DNA of 51,827 nt from Pantoea allii (GTDB lineage: Bacteria; Pseudomonadota; Gammaproteobacteria; Enterobacterales; Enterobacteriaceae). A program made the position numbers and the translations under genes. Location: assembly GCF_002307475.1 (NCBI RefSeq), contig NZ_NTMH01000014.1:1-51827 (forward strand), given 5' to 3'. The notes below the pieces were generated by a model that saw only the letters and a list, made by a program, of their open reading frames with translations, searched no databases and had not been told where the DNA came from. Shown piece by piece: positions 17,299-27,638 of the stretch. Positions within the stretch are counted from its first letter, which is position 1. Every line of letters begins with the position of its first letter.

Positions 17299-18384
17299 AT
17301 GAGTCAGGACAGAAAGGAAATCCTCTGGATTAATACCCTAAAAGGAGGATGCATCTTACTTGTGATATTGCATCACTCCATCATCACCACGTTCGCACCT
17401 TCGCTCCCTCATCTGAGTGCCGGTCTGTTCCCGGCTCACTGGTGGGTAGCATTTAATACCTGGCTTTCGCCCCTGCGGATGCCTGCATTTTTCTTTGTGT
17501 CCGGACTGCTGGCCGCCAATTCGGTCGTGAAGAAAAGCTGGAAAGCGGTCTTTACCAAGAAGTTCAGCAATATTGTCTACCTCTACCTGCTGTGGGGCGT
17601 GATTCAATGGCTGAGTATCCACTACATCTCAACCCATCTGGGCGAGCGGCTGTCGAGCAGTAAGAATGCCGCCTATGCTGATTCCCCGCTGGAGTTTATC
17701 AAGCTGTTAATGCTGTCGATGACCAGCCTGTGGTACTTGTATGCGCTGGCCGGATTCTTCCTGGTGACCAAGCTTTTTCATCGACAGAAAATAGTGCTGG
17801 TCGTATTCGCGATTGCGGCGAACTATGCGGCGCAGTTTAGCCTTATTCCCGGATGGGGACCGGCCAGCGTCGCGCAAAACTATCTCTATTTCTTACTGGG
17901 CGTCTTTTTCAGCGCGGCATTAATTGAACTCAGCGGTCTGAAAGGTCGTCACTGGCTGTGGCTGGGCGCAATAGCGCTGATCGGCATCCTTCATCATGCG
18001 GGCGGCATTTATAAAAATCCGTTTTACAGCCTGTTGACCATCGTCTTTGGCATTGTGCTGTGCCGTTTTCTTAACGCGCATTTCAATATGGCCTGGTTGA
18101 ATTACATCGGCCGCAATACGCTGCAGATTTATGTCTTACACCGTATTTTTATCGAGTTAGTGGGGCTGAGCGCCATTTCCCTGGCGCTGCATTATGGCTG
18201 GTTCGGCAATGCGGGCTTTAGCTGGGGTTGGGCGCTGTTGATGCCGTTAACCGGCGTGGCGGTGTGTACGTTGCTTTCGCTGTTGGTCTGGACGCTGTTG
18301 AACCGTGGACCCGGACGGATACTGTTTATCCACCCGCGTTTACTCAGTAAGCATCAGGCGGAAACGCAAACCTCATCATCCTGA
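17299..18384 (+). CDS. Acyltransferase family 3 membrane protein, first copy (YcfT-like)
   Basis: Integral inner-membrane protein of 361 residues, with about ten hydrophobic segments. It belongs to the acyltransferase-3 family, whose members move acetyl or other acyl groups onto sugars or lipids at the cell surface. The N-terminal INTLKGGCILLVILHHS carries the family His; RMPAFFFVSGLL is the second hallmark; SLWYLYALAGFF and RNTLQIYVLHRIF follow. The whole reads like E. coli YcfT, whose substrate is not known to me. AGGA upstream supports ATG 17299. It has its own terminator and faces the Nudix gene convergently. A paralog of the same length lies at 19743. Confidence 0.85.
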   Translation: MSQDRKEILWINTLKGGCILLVILHHSIITTFAPSLPHLSAGLFPAHWWVAFNTWLSPLRMPAFFFVSGLLAANSVVKKSWKAVFTKKFSNIVYLYLLWGVIQWLSIHYISTHLGERLSSSKNAAYADSPLEFIKLLMLSMTSLWYLYALAGFFLVTKLFHRQKIVLVVFAIAANYAAQFSLIPGWGPASVAQNYLYFLLGVFFSAALIELSGLKGRHWLWLGAIALIGILHHAGGIYKNPFYSLLTIVFGIVLCRFLNAHFNMAWLNYIGRNTLQIYVLHRIFIELVGLSAISLALHYGWFGNAGFSWGWALLMPLTGVAVCTLLSLLVWTLLNRGPGRILFIHPRLLSKHQAETQTSSS

Positions 18385-18388
18385 ATTC

Positions 18389-18415
18389 ACGGGCCAGCTT
18401 ACTGGCCCGTTTTTT
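18389..18415. terminator. Terminator between acyltransferase and nudK
   Basis: ACGGGCCAG / CTGGCCCGT, a 9-bp perfect stem with loop CTTA, is followed by a T run on the plus strand. It lies between two convergent genes and mainly serves the acyltransferase. Confidence 0.92.
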
Positions 18416-18422
18416 GTCTACG

Positions 18423-19031
18423 TTAATCTGGCGTGCAGATGCCTTTGATGACCAGATGCTGAATCAGAATAATGGTTTTCGCGTCAATGATGGTCCCCGC
18501 ATCAATCATGGCAAGCGCCTCTTTAATCGGCACCTCAATCACCTTGATATCTTCGCCTTCGGCGGCAATACCCCCGCCCGCGTTTATTCGCATCTCACGG
18601 GTAAAAGGGGCGATAAAAAAGTGCAGACGCTCGGTAACGGAACCGGGGCTCATGAATATCTCGCCAATCTTAGTGACGTCATTCAGCTTGTATCCCGTTT
18701 CTTCTTCCGCTTCGCTTCTGATGGCCTGAATGGGGTCACGTGCGTCGAGCAATCCTGCACAGGCTTCAATCAGCTCAAAGTGATGACCGATCAAAAAAGC
18801 AGGCATGCGGAACTGACTGGTCAGGATGACCGTCCTGTCGTCGCGGTTGTAGAGCAGGATGGTCGCACCGTGACCGCGATCATAAGCTTCACGGGTAAAG
18901 CGCTGTTCTGTGCCATCGGTGCGCACATAGGTCATATCGTATTTGGTCAGGGTGCCCCAGTCGTTTGCCAGTATCTGCTGGTCGTTAACGGTAGCGGTAG
19001 TGGCAACGGGCGTAAAACGCGTCTGCTTCAT
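18423..19031 (-). CDS. nudK: NudK-type Nudix hydrolase (GDP-mannose pyrophosphatase-like)
   Basis: Nudix hydrolase of 202 residues that resembles E. coli NudK, an enzyme that cleaves GDP-mannose and related nucleotide sugars. The Nudix box spans GLLDARDPIQAIRSEAEEET, with the metal-binding EEE-T-G core. The E at box position 7 is D, and REU is SEA, both as loose as in NudK itself. EAYDRGHGATILLYN before the box and MSPGSVTERLHFF after it are NudK hallmarks. It is about ten residues longer at the N terminus than E. coli NudK (191). It sits alone between two acyltransferase genes. A link to surface sugars is possible but unproven. Confidence 0.88.
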   Translation of the reverse strand: MKQTRFTPVATTATVNDQQILANDWGTLTKYDMTYVRTDGTEQRFTREAYDRGHGATILLYNRDDRTVILTSQFRMPAFLIGHHFELIEACAGLLDARDPIQAIRSEAEEETGYKLNDVTKIGEIFMSPGSVTERLHFFIAPFTREMRINAGGGIAAEGEDIKVIEVPIKEALAMIDAGTIIDAKTIILIQHLVIKGICTPD

Positions 19032-19742
19032 GATGACATTCCATTTGTGAGTAAATCAGAAACAACCATTCAGACAGCGCGTGCCGAATGGAAAACTGAA
19101 AAATTAATCCTGAATCCGTAAAAGCCAAAATGGCCTTTTTAGCCTGTCTGCGTTATTCCGCAGGGCATAAATAAAAAAGACGAATAAGCTATTAACGGCA
19201 TTTATCCACACGACCCGTGCGCCCTCTCTGTTATTCAGGTGATATCCGGACCTGAAATTACCCTAAAGGCGGCAGGAGAAGGGGCAACATGATTAATACG
19301 TTTCGACGTAGGGAAAAATGTTTTTCCGGCAAACTCTTTTACCTGGAGGACTGACTCACTCGCGATTGTCGGATGCATTGAAAACGCTCACCTGCACTTA
19401 CGTTGAGTGGCCTGTCTCAAAGTACAGTTAACGTAATGGCAAAAATAGCGTTAAGCAAGTACCGACAGAGAAAATTCATAGTAAAGTCATATTCCATTGT
19501 GGATGGGCGATCCTGATTTATTCTGACGCTCAATGAATGTTACCGACGTCAAATTAAAGCCGGCATAAATGTCAAAGAATATCCTTTATTGTAAAGCTGG
19601 GTTCTAAACCGTTTCCGACAGATAACTTTAAGACTTTCGCTACATTCAGGTGACAGGACATACGGAATACTTTCCACATAACGGTCATATGAGCAGCGCG
19701 AATTCGTTTTTTCTGGAATGACACCACGGCGGAAATTCCCTG
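19032..19742. other. Long gap between nudK and second acyltransferase
   Basis: About 710 bases between divergent genes have no credible coding frame. A small hairpin GCCA-AAA-TGGC followed by five T occurs at about 19123-19140. Otherwise I see no known element. It should contain promoters for both flanking genes. Confidence 0.5.
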
Positions 19743-20822
19743 ATGAAGCACAATGAAAAAGAACACATTGCATGGATTAATACGCTCAAAGGCATCTGTA
19801 TCCTGCTTGTTGTGCTGTACCATACGGTGTTGCCCGGCTTTGAAAATACGCTAAAAGACCTGAGCGCGGGCGTGTTTCCCGCAGAGATGTGGGTACTGTT
19901 CAATAGGTTATTATCCCCACTGCGTATGCCTGCCTTTTTCTTTGTTTCAGGTTTGTTGGCCAGCAATGCCATTGTTAATCGCCCCTGGAAGCACATCACG
20001 ACCAGCCGAATCACTAATTTGTTTTACCTGTACCGTGTATGGGGAGCCATTCAGTGGTGGTCAATCGTGGGGATTTCAACAGAAATCACCGGACAGCGTA
20101 TTTCACAAAATCTTAATGCGGCCTATGCGGGATCGCTGGCGGAGTTTCTTACGCTGACATTTCTGGCGATGAGTACCTCATGGTACTTATATGGCTTAGC
20201 GATCTACTTCCTGTGCGCCAAACTTTTTCAGCGTTATAAGGTGCCATTGCTGGTCGCGGCAACGCTGCTCAATTACCTGGCTGTAGAAAAGGTGATTCCC
20301 TTCTGGGGGCCACAGAGTCTGGCGCAGTATTTTGTGTTCTTCATACTGGGGGCGTTCTGGTGTACGCAGATGCTGCGTTTGAGCGAGTGGCGACGGGAAA
20401 ATGGCTTGCCGTGGTTGTTGCTGGCGCTGGTGGCAGGTCTGCACGGCCTGTTCGGTGTGGATAAGCGCCTTTTCGTATCTGTCCTTGCCATCCTCATCAG
20501 TATTGCCGCCTGCCGTTGGTTAAATCAGATCAGCAGCATGGCCTGGCTCAACTGGATGGGGCGTCATACTTTACCCATTTACGTTCTCCATCGTATCTTT
20601 ATTGAGTATTTCGGTATGACGGCCATTTTATTGGCACAGCGTCATCAGCTGTTTGAATTAGCGTGGTTTTCCTGGCTGTGGGCCTGCCTGTATCCGCTGG
20701 TGATTGTGGCCCTCTGCTCACTCTGTTCCATTGCCGTCTGGTCGCTGACGAATCGGGGAGCAGGGCGCGCGCTGTTTATCTTTCCAACCCTGATAAAACG
20801 GCCAGTCTGCCCTGGCACCTGA
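19743..20822 (+). CDS. Acyltransferase family 3 membrane protein, second copy (YcfT-like)
   Basis: Integral membrane acyltransferase-3 protein of 359 residues. It is clearly paralogous to the one at 17299: INTLKGICILLVVLYHT, RMPAFFFVSGLLASN, NAAYAGSLAEFL, TSWYLYGLAIYF and RHTLPIYVLHRIFIE align throughout. The His of the N-terminal motif is kept (YHT versus HHS). The upstream GGAAA is a weak ribosome binding site for ATG 19743. It runs convergently toward narI, and no strong terminator separates them. The acyl donor and acceptor cannot be told from sequence. Confidence 0.85.
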   Translation: MKHNEKEHIAWINTLKGICILLVVLYHTVLPGFENTLKDLSAGVFPAEMWVLFNRLLSPLRMPAFFFVSGLLASNAIVNRPWKHITTSRITNLFYLYRVWGAIQWWSIVGISTEITGQRISQNLNAAYAGSLAEFLTLTFLAMSTSWYLYGLAIYFLCAKLFQRYKVPLLVAATLLNYLAVEKVIPFWGPQSLAQYFVFFILGAFWCTQMLRLSEWRRENGLPWLLLALVAGLHGLFGVDKRLFVSVLAILISIAACRWLNQISSMAWLNWMGRHTLPIYVLHRIFIEYFGMTAILLAQRHQLFELAWFSWLWACLYPLVIVALCSLCSIAVWSLTNRGAGRALFIFPTLIKRPVCPGT

Positions 20823-20924
20823 CCACGCGTTTGGGGCATAACGTCTGGCCGGGGCGAGCTATCAGCGGTTTGAAAAAGAGAAATGAACCCGGCCAGCGAT
20901 GAGGTGGTCGGGTTCACGTCCGTC

Positions 20925-21602
20925 TTATTTACGTGCGCGTACCACCTGATAGCGACGCGTGAGATACTCAACTGGCGCGCTCCAGACGTGCACAAGACGG
21001 GTAAACGGGAAGACCAGAAAAATCGTCATGCCCAGAATCAAGTGAACACGATAAATCCACTCAACGCCGTCAAGCCACTGGGCAGCATTGCCCTGGAATG
21101 TCACCACCGCCTGCGCCCAGCCGACCAGTTTCATCATGCCAAGGCCGTCCATGTGCTGCAGCGAAAAGATGATGGAAATCAGCCCCAGGGCAACCTGCAC
21201 CACAAGGATACCCATAATCACAATGTCGGCGCGCGTCGAGGTCGCCCGGATGCGTGGATTGAGCAGCCGTCTTTTCAGCAGCAGAAAGCCGCCAACCAGC
21301 GTCATCAAGCCAAAGACGCCACCGGCCATCATCGCGAGTTTCTGCTTGGTGGCAATCGACAGAAAGGGTTCGTACATCCAGTGCGGCGTCAGCAGGCCGA
21401 ACAGATGCCCAAATAAGATCCCAATAATGCCGATGTGAAAGACGTTGGACGCAAAGCGCATGCCCTTTTTGTCCAGCATCTGGCTGGATGAGGCGCGCCA
21501 GGTATACTGTCCGTAGTCATAGCGCAGCCAACTGCCTACCAGGAAAACCGTTCCGCACAGGTAGGGATAGATATCAAAAAATAACACGTCCAGGTAGTGC
21601 AT
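20925..21602 (-). CDS. narI: Respiratory nitrate reductase gamma subunit NarI
   Basis: Cytochrome b membrane anchor of nitrate reductase A, 225 residues. It takes electrons from quinol and passes them to NarH. Five membrane segments are evident. The haem ligands fit E. coli positions: His in [17 protein letters not shown] (two) and in YRVHLILG and [28 protein letters not shown] at the N terminus is nearly identical to E. coli. Its ATG overlaps the narJ stop by one base (TAATG). It is the last gene of the operon. Confidence 0.98.
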   Translation of the reverse strand: MHYLDVLFFDIYPYLCGTVFLVGSWLRYDYGQYTWRASSSQMLDKKGMRFASNVFHIGIIGILFGHLFGLLTPHWMYEPFLSIATKQKLAMMAGGVFGLMTLVGGFLLLKRRLLNPRIRATSTRADIVIMGILVVQVALGLISIIFSLQHMDGLGMMKLVGWAQAVVTFQGNAAQWLDGVEWIYRVHLILGMTIFLVFPFTRLVHVWSAPVEYLTRRYQVVRARK

Positions 21603-22294
21603 TATTGTGCGCCTCCAGAGGTCAGTTCAAGATACTGCGGACGGCTGTCCTGACTGAAACGGCGTTGATGCTGTTGCCGTTCAGAACGATCGCAGGCTTT
21701 ATCATCGATGAACTTAATTTGTTCTTCTTCCCATACCGCATCTATCGCTTCGCGCGTGTCATCGCGCGGCTCGGTGGCAACCTGCCGGGCAACGCTCTCA
21801 CTGTGCAGCGGGCTACGCGCGAGGTTGAGAAGGGCGTCAAACAGCTGGCTAAACTCACTGCCGCGCGCTTTCAGTCGTCCGCCCAGCAGGGCCAGAATTG
21901 GCGCGATATCCTTCAGGCCCTGACGCGCCGCTTTCTCATCCTGTTGACTCAGGTACTCCAGATAGAGCGGCAGATGATCGGGCAACTCCCGGCAGTGGAG
22001 TTCCAGACCGGCCTGCTCATACTGAGCCAGCAGATCCACCATCGCCTGACCGCGATCGCGCGATTCAGCATGAACATGTTCGAACAGCAGAAGCGATGTT
22101 GCCCGCCCGCGTTCAAACAGGGCACACCAGTCGCTCTGCTTATCCAGCGGTGCCGCCGCCAGATAATGCTGGGTAAAGGACGAAAGTGCAGGATAGTGCT
22201 GCGCGATCAGTGCACGCACCTCATCCTGGTGCTGCCACAGCGATTCATCCGGGTATTCAAGCAACATGCCAATAAGTTTCAGGATATCCATCAT
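21602..22294 (-). CDS. narJ: Nitrate reductase assembly chaperone NarJ
   Basis: Cytoplasmic chaperone of the TorD/NarJ class, 230 residues, needed to insert the molybdenum cofactor into NarG and to attach the complex to NarI. Recognisable parts are the N-terminal [16 protein letters not shown] and the central [26 protein letters not shown] upstream supports ATG 22294; ATG 22291 is an alternative one codon later. It overlaps the narH stop by four bases. Confidence 0.96.
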   Translation of the reverse strand: MMDILKLIGMLLEYPDESLWQHQDEVRALIAQHYPALSSFTQHYLAAAPLDKQSDWCALFERGRATSLLLFEHVHAESRDRGQAMVDLLAQYEQAGLELHCRELPDHLPLYLEYLSQQDEKAARQGLKDIAPILALLGGRLKARGSEFSQLFDALLNLARSPLHSESVARQVATEPRDDTREAIDAVWEEEQIKFIDDKACDRSERQQHQRRFSQDSRPQYLELTSGGAQ

Positions 22295-23826
22295 TCCCCT
22301 CCCGCTTTATTACCGATATCAATGGCATCAATGCGGCGGCTGTTAAACAAATTGAACTGAGTATCACTGCCGTGGCAACCGTCACCAAAACTGAAGCCGC
22401 AGCCGTTGCGTTCCGGAAAGGCATCCCGGGCCAGTTCGCGATGACTGGAGGGGATAACAAAGCGGTCTTCATAGTTGGCAATGGCCAGATAACGGTACAT
22501 CTCTTCTGCCTGCTGCATACTCAGGCCCACTTCTTCGAGCGCGCGCGTGTCCGTCACGCCGTCAACCGTCTGCGAGCGTTTGTAATGGCGCATTGCGATC
22601 ATCCGTTTCAGCGCGCGTAATACTGGCGCGGTATCGCCCGCCGTCAGCAGGTTAGCGAGGTATTGCACAGGTATCCGCAGGCTTTCCACATCGGGTAAAA
22701 CGCTGGCGTCCGCTTCGAGCAGACCGGCATCTGCCACCGACTGAACGGGTGACAACGGCGGCACATACCAGACCATCGGCAAGGTGCGGTATTCCGGGTG
22801 AAGCGGCAGGGCCAGCTTCCAGTCCATTGCCATTTTCCAGACCGGCGAAGCCTGGGCGGCGTCGATCACGCTTTGCGGAATGTCCTGACGTAAGGCTTCC
22901 TCAATCACGGCGGGATCGTTCGGGTCAAGGAAGATGTCGCACTGGCGCTGGTACAGGTCGTGCTCATTTTCCGTGCTGGCGGCATCGGCAATCTTATCGG
23001 CGTCGTAGAGCAGCACGCCCAGATAACGAATGCGGCCCACGCAGGTTTCAGAGCAGACGGTCGGCATGCCTGACTCAATGCGGGGATAGCAGAAAATACA
23101 CTTCTCTGACTTGCCGCTCTTCCAGTTGAAATAGATCTTTTTGTAGGGACAGCCGCTAATGCATAAACGCCAGCCCCGGCATTTATCCTGATCGATCAAC
23201 ACAATGCCGTCTTCTTCACGCTTATAGATCGCACCGCTGGGGCAGGTGGCTGCACAGCCTGGGTTCAGGCAGTGTTCACACAGGCGCGGCAGATACATCA
23301 TGAACGTGTTCTCAAACTGGCCATACATCTCTTTCTGCATGGCATCGAAGTTTTTATCGGCACTGCGTTTGCTGAACTCCCCACCCAGCAGCTCTTCCCA
23401 GTTAGGGCCGCCGACGATTTTATCCATCCGTTCGCCGCTGATCAGCGAACGTGGACGGGCGGTCGGCTGACTTTTACCTGCTTTAGCGGTATGCAGGTGT
23501 TGGTAGTCATAGGTAAAGGGCTCGTAATAATCATCAATGCCCGGCACCACGGGATTGGCGAAAATTTTAGCCAGCACGGCGCTGCGGCTCCCCAGACGTG
23601 GCGTCAGTTGGCCGTTGATTTTGCGTATCCAACCGCCTTTCCATTTCTCCTGGTCTTCCCAGGCCTGGGGATAACCTATGCCGGGTTTGGTCTCGACATT
23701 GTTAAACCAGGCATATTCCATGCCTTCACGCCCGGTCCAGACGTTTTTACAGGTCACCGAACAGGTGTGGCAGCCAATACATTTATCCAGATTCAGTACC
23801 ATTCCGACCTGTGAGCGAATCTTCAT
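22291..23826 (-). CDS. narH: Respiratory nitrate reductase beta subunit NarH
   Basis: Iron-sulfur subunit of nitrate reductase A, 511 residues, carrying electrons from NarI to NarG. The four Cys groups are visible: CIGCHTCSVTCKN near the N terminus, CEHCLNPGCAATCPSGA, CRGWRLCISGCP, and CIFCYPRIESGMPTVCSETC. The Trp in CRGWRLC replaces a Cys and marks the 3Fe-4S cluster, as in E. coli. It overlaps narG by four bases (ATGA). All expected residues are present. Confidence 0.98.
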   Translation of the reverse strand: MKIRSQVGMVLNLDKCIGCHTCSVTCKNVWTGREGMEYAWFNNVETKPGIGYPQAWEDQEKWKGGWIRKINGQLTPRLGSRSAVLAKIFANPVVPGIDDYYEPFTYDYQHLHTAKAGKSQPTARPRSLISGERMDKIVGGPNWEELLGGEFSKRSADKNFDAMQKEMYGQFENTFMMYLPRLCEHCLNPGCAATCPSGAIYKREEDGIVLIDQDKCRGWRLCISGCPYKKIYFNWKSGKSEKCIFCYPRIESGMPTVCSETCVGRIRYLGVLLYDADKIADAASTENEHDLYQRQCDIFLDPNDPAVIEEALRQDIPQSVIDAAQASPVWKMAMDWKLALPLHPEYRTLPMVWYVPPLSPVQSVADAGLLEADASVLPDVESLRIPVQYLANLLTAGDTAPVLRALKRMIAMRHYKRSQTVDGVTDTRALEEVGLSMQQAEEMYRYLAIANYEDRFVIPSSHRELARDAFPERNGCGFSFGDGCHGSDTQFNLFNSRRIDAIDIGNKAGGE

Positions 23827-26800
23827 TTTGCTGCCTCCTGAATCTGATCCCGGCCTTCATCATCCAGCCAGTTAACCTGTTTCATTTTGCGCACCAGGAT
23901 GAACTCATCCCGGTTGGAACCGACCGTGCCGTAGTAGTTGAAGCCATAGGCCAGCTGGGCATATCCACCGATCATGTGGGTGGGTTTAGGACAGGCGCGG
24001 GTCACCGAGTTATGGATACCGCCGCGCATGCCTGTTACTTCAGAACCAGGAATGTTCATTAGTCGCTCCTGGGCGTGATACATCATGGTCATGCCGGCAG
24101 GTACGCGCTGGCTGACAACGGCACGGGCCGTTAAGGCACCGTTGGCGTTGAACACTTCAATCCAGTCGTTGTCCTCAATGCCCAGTTCCTGCGCATCGGC
24201 TTCGCTCATCCACACAATCGGTCCGCCACGGGACAGCGTCAGCATCAGCAGGTTGTCACTGTAAGTCGAGTGAATGCCCCATTTCTGGTGCGGCGTCAGG
24301 AAGTTAAGGGCTTTTTCCGGAAAGCCGTTGGACGGGATATGTTTCAGTCCTTCCAGACTGCGGGTATCAACCGGTGGACGATAAACCACCAGGCTTTCAC
24401 CGAACGCCCGCATCCAGGGGTGATCCTGATAGAGCTGCTGACGACCGCTCAGGGTGCGCCAGGGAATCAGCTCATGGACGTTGGTATAACCGGCGTTATA
24501 AGAGACATGCTCATCTTCAAGCCCGGACCAGGTGGGGCTGGAAATGATCTTGCGCGGTTGCGCCTGGATATCTCGGAAGCGGATTTTTTCCTCTTCTTTG
24601 TTGCGGGCCAGATGGGCATGTTCCCGACCAGTGAATTCGCTCAGCGCATTCCAGGCTTTGACGGCGACCTGACCATTGGTTTCCGGGGCCAGCGTTAAAA
24701 TCATCTCAGCAGCGTCAATGGCGCTGTTGATCTGCGGCTGTCCTTTGGCCGGACCGTCCGCTTTCACGTAATTGAGTTTGCGCAGCAGTTCGACCTCTTT
24801 ATCGGTATTCCAACTGATGCCTTTCCCCCCATTGCCCAGTTTTTCCAGCAGCGGCCCGACAGAGGTGAAGCGCTCATAGGTGGCCGGGTAATCCCGCTTA
24901 ACGGTCACGATGTGCGGCGCGGTTTTACCCGGAATCAGGTCGCACTGGCCTTTTTTCCAGTCACAGATATCGCCGGTCTGCGCCAGTTCGGCGGGCGAGT
25001 CGTGCTGAACAGGCTGGAGCACCACATCGGTTTCCTCACCCAGGTGGCCCTGACAGAGTGCCGAGAAGGTTTTAGCGAGGCCTTTATAAATATCCCAGTC
25101 GCTTTTTGATTCCCAGGCCGGGTCGACTGCCGCAGAAAGCGGATGGATGAAGGGATGCATGTCCGAGGTGTTCATGTCATCTTTTTCATACCAGGTCGCC
25201 GTGGGCAGCACAATATCCGAGAACAGGCAGGTGCTGGACATCCTGAAGTCGAGGGTCACCAACAGGTCGAGCTTGCCCTCCAGCGCCTCGGTCTGCCACT
25301 CCACGTCCTCTGGCATCAGCGCCGGATCATCCACTGGCTGGCCCTGAATACCGCTATCGGTGCCCAGTAAATAGCGCAGCATGTACTCATGACCTTTGCC
25401 GGATGAGCCAAGCAGGTTGGATCGCCAGATAAACATATTGCGTGGATGGTTGGTGCCGCTGTCGGGTTGCTCACTGGCCATACGAACGGTACCGGCTTTC
25501 AACGCCTGAGCGGTCCAGGCTTCTGGCGTCATGTTGGCCTGGCGGGCCTGGGCGCTGATCTCCAGTGGGTTGACGTTAAGCTGTGGCGAGGAAGGCAACC
25601 AGCCCATGCGTTCTGCCCGAACGTTAAAGTCCAGCAGGTGACCGGTGTAATCGTGTGGATTGGCCAGCGGTGACAGAATGGATTTCACCTGCAATTTCTC
25701 AAATCGCCACTGGCTGGCATGATTGTAGAAAAACGAGGTGCTGTTCATATGGCGAGGAGGGCGATTCCAGTCCAGCGCAAACGCCAGCGGGGCCCAGCCT
25801 GTCTGAGGACGTAATTTTTCCTGACCGACATAGTGCGCCCATCCGCCGCCGCTCTGACCAACACAACCGCAGAACACCAGCATGTTGATCATCGCCCGAT
25901 AGCTCATATCCATGTGATACCAGTGATTAATACCGGCACCGAGAATAATCATGGAACGGCCGTGGGTTTTATGGGCAGTCTCGGCGAATTCCCGGGCGAT
26001 CTTTTCGATCTGGCTGCGTGGCACGCCACAGATCTGTTCCGCCCAGGCTGGCGAATAGGCGCGAATATCGCTGTAATCCTGTGCGCAGTTGCTGTCATCC
26101 AGCTGACGATCGATGCCATAGTTCGCCAGGGTCAGGTCATAAACCGATGCAACAGGCACCCGGCTGCCGTCCGCCAGCGTCAGCATTTTGACCGGCAGTT
26201 TATGCAGCAGGATGTCGTCCTGTTTAACATGGCGGAACTGTGGGTTTTCCAGTCCACCGAAGTAAGGGAACGCCACGTCCACCACCGCATCGTTCTGATC
26301 GATGAGGCTGAGTGCCAGTTGGGTGGCGGAGCCATTCGCTTTTTGCTCCAGGTTCCATTTCCCTTTTTCACCCCAACGGAAACCTATCGAGCCGTTAGGC
26401 ACCACCAGTTCGCCATCGGCATTGCAGGCCACGGTTTTCCATTGTGGATTGTTTTCTTCACCCAGATTGTCCATCAGGTCAGCGGCACGGAGCTGGCGGC
26501 CCGGCGCATAACTGCCGTCTTCACGGGCTTCAAGCACGACCAGCATCGGCATGTCGGTGTACTGACGGGCATAGTTCAGGAAGTAATCACTGGGGTTTTT
26601 CAGGTGGAATTCATTGAGGATCACATGACCCATCGCCATGGCCAGGGCGCTGTCGGTGCCCTGTTTCGGGGCCAGCCATTGATCGCTCAGTTTTGCGACC
26701 TCGGCGTAGTCCGGTGTGATTGCGACGGTTTTCGTTCCTTTGTAGCGCACTTCGGTAAAGAAGTGCGCATCGGGCGTACGCGTTTGCGGTACGTTTGAAC

Positions 26801-27560
26801 CCCAGGCAATGATGTAGCCCGCGTTATACCAGTCAGCGGATTCCGGCACATCCGTCTGTTCGCCCCAGGTCATGGGCGAGGCCGGGGGCAGGTCACAGTA
26901 CCAGTCGTAGAAGCTCAGACAGGTACCGCCGATTAACGACAGATAGCGCGTACCCGCCGCATAGGACACCATCGACATCGCCGGGATAGGGGAGAAGCCA
27001 GCAACGCGGTCGGGGCCATAGCGTTTAATGGTCCAGATGTTGGCTGCCGCAATCAGCTGATTCATCTCCTGCCAGTTGGCCCGCACGAAGCCGCCATGGC
27101 CGCGCTGCGATTTGTACTGACGCGATTTTTCCGCGTCAGACATCAACGCATCCCATGCCGCAACCGGATCGCGGTTCTCACGCAGTGCTTCACGCCACAG
27201 CTCAAGCAGGGCTTTTCGCACCAGGGGATATTTCAGGCGGTTGGCGCTGTAGAGATACCATGAATAGCTGGCACCACGCGGACAGCCGCGAGGCTCATGG
27301 TTAGGCAGGTCTGGGCGAGTGCGAGGGTAATCCGTCTGCTGGGTTTCCCAGGTGACGAGACCGTTTTTAACATAGATTTTCCAGCTACAGGAGCCGGTAC
27401 AGTTCACGCCATGGGTTGAACGGACAATTTTGTCGTACTGCCAGCGCTGACGATAACCATCTTCCCAGTCACGGTTGTTGTGATAAACCTGCCCATGGCC
27501 ATCGGCGAAACTTTCACCTTTTTGTTTGAAATAGCGAAAACGGTCAAGAAGTTTACTCAT
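23823..27560 (-). CDS. narG: Respiratory nitrate reductase alpha subunit NarG
   Basis: Molybdenum bis-MGD catalytic subunit of membrane-bound nitrate reductase, 1245 residues (E. coli 1247), reducing nitrate to nitrite on the cytoplasmic side. The N terminus carries the FS0 cluster motif with His as first ligand: HGVNCTGSCSWKIYVK, then RGCPRGASYSWY. YDWYCDLPPASPMTWGEQTD matches the region of the Mo-ligating Asp. The start MSKLLDRFRYFKQKGE follows GGAGAAG. Only 78 bases separate it from narK, so it is probably read from the narK promoter. Confidence 0.98.
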   Translation of the reverse strand: MSKLLDRFRYFKQKGESFADGHGQVYHNNRDWEDGYRQRWQYDKIVRSTHGVNCTGSCSWKIYVKNGLVTWETQQTDYPRTRPDLPNHEPRGCPRGASYSWYLYSANRLKYPLVRKALLELWREALRENRDPVAAWDALMSDAEKSRQYKSQRGHGGFVRANWQEMNQLIAAANIWTIKRYGPDRVAGFSPIPAMSMVSYAAGTRYLSLIGGTCLSFYDWYCDLPPASPMTWGEQTDVPESADWYNAGYIIAWGSNVPQTRTPDAHFFTEVRYKGTKTVAITPDYAEVAKLSDQWLAPKQGTDSALAMAMGHVILNEFHLKNPSDYFLNYARQYTDMPMLVVLEAREDGSYAPGRQLRAADLMDNLGEENNPQWKTVACNADGELVVPNGSIGFRWGEKGKWNLEQKANGSATQLALSLIDQNDAVVDVAFPYFGGLENPQFRHVKQDDILLHKLPVKMLTLADGSRVPVASVYDLTLANYGIDRQLDDSNCAQDYSDIRAYSPAWAEQICGVPRSQIEKIAREFAETAHKTHGRSMIILGAGINHWYHMDMSYRAMINMLVFCGCVGQSGGGWAHYVGQEKLRPQTGWAPLAFALDWNRPPRHMNSTSFFYNHASQWRFEKLQVKSILSPLANPHDYTGHLLDFNVRAERMGWLPSSPQLNVNPLEISAQARQANMTPEAWTAQALKAGTVRMASEQPDSGTNHPRNMFIWRSNLLGSSGKGHEYMLRYLLGTDSGIQGQPVDDPALMPEDVEWQTEALEGKLDLLVTLDFRMSSTCLFSDIVLPTATWYEKDDMNTSDMHPFIHPLSAAVDPAWESKSDWDIYKGLAKTFSALCQGHLGEETDVVLQPVQHDSPAELAQTGDICDWKKGQCDLIPGKTAPHIVTVKRDYPATYERFTSVGPLLEKLGNGGKGISWNTDKEVELLRKLNYVKADGPAKGQPQINSAIDAAEMILTLAPETNGQVAVKAWNALSEFTGREHAHLARNKEEEKIRFRDIQAQPRKIISSPTWSGLEDEHVSYNAGYTNVHELIPWRTLSGRQQLYQDHPWMRAFGESLVVYRPPVDTRSLEGLKHIPSNGFPEKALNFLTPHQKWGIHSTYSDNLLMLTLSRGGPIVWMSEADAQELGIEDNDWIEVFNANGALTARAVVSQRVPAGMTMMYHAQERLMNIPGSEVTGMRGGIHNSVTRACPKPTHMIGGYAQLAYGFNYYGTVGSNRDEFILVRKMKQVNWLDDEGRDQIQEAAK

Positions 27561-27638
27561 AACACTTCTCCAGTCGGGTCAACGACCCGTTGAATTCAAC
27601 TCAATCATGAGCTGATGTGTGAATAATAATCGGGTGAA

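Noticed and set aside
25833..26798. A 321-codon plus-strand frame opposite narG.
   Set aside because: It lies wholly inside an intact, conserved narG. It is a by-product of GC-rich codon use and has no ribosome binding site or recognisable domain.
27561..27638. CGGGTC-AAC-GACCCG hairpin between narK and narG as a terminator or separate narG promoter.
   Set aside because: The stem is only six pairs with no U tract, and no FNR or NarL site is present. Read-through from narK is more likely.
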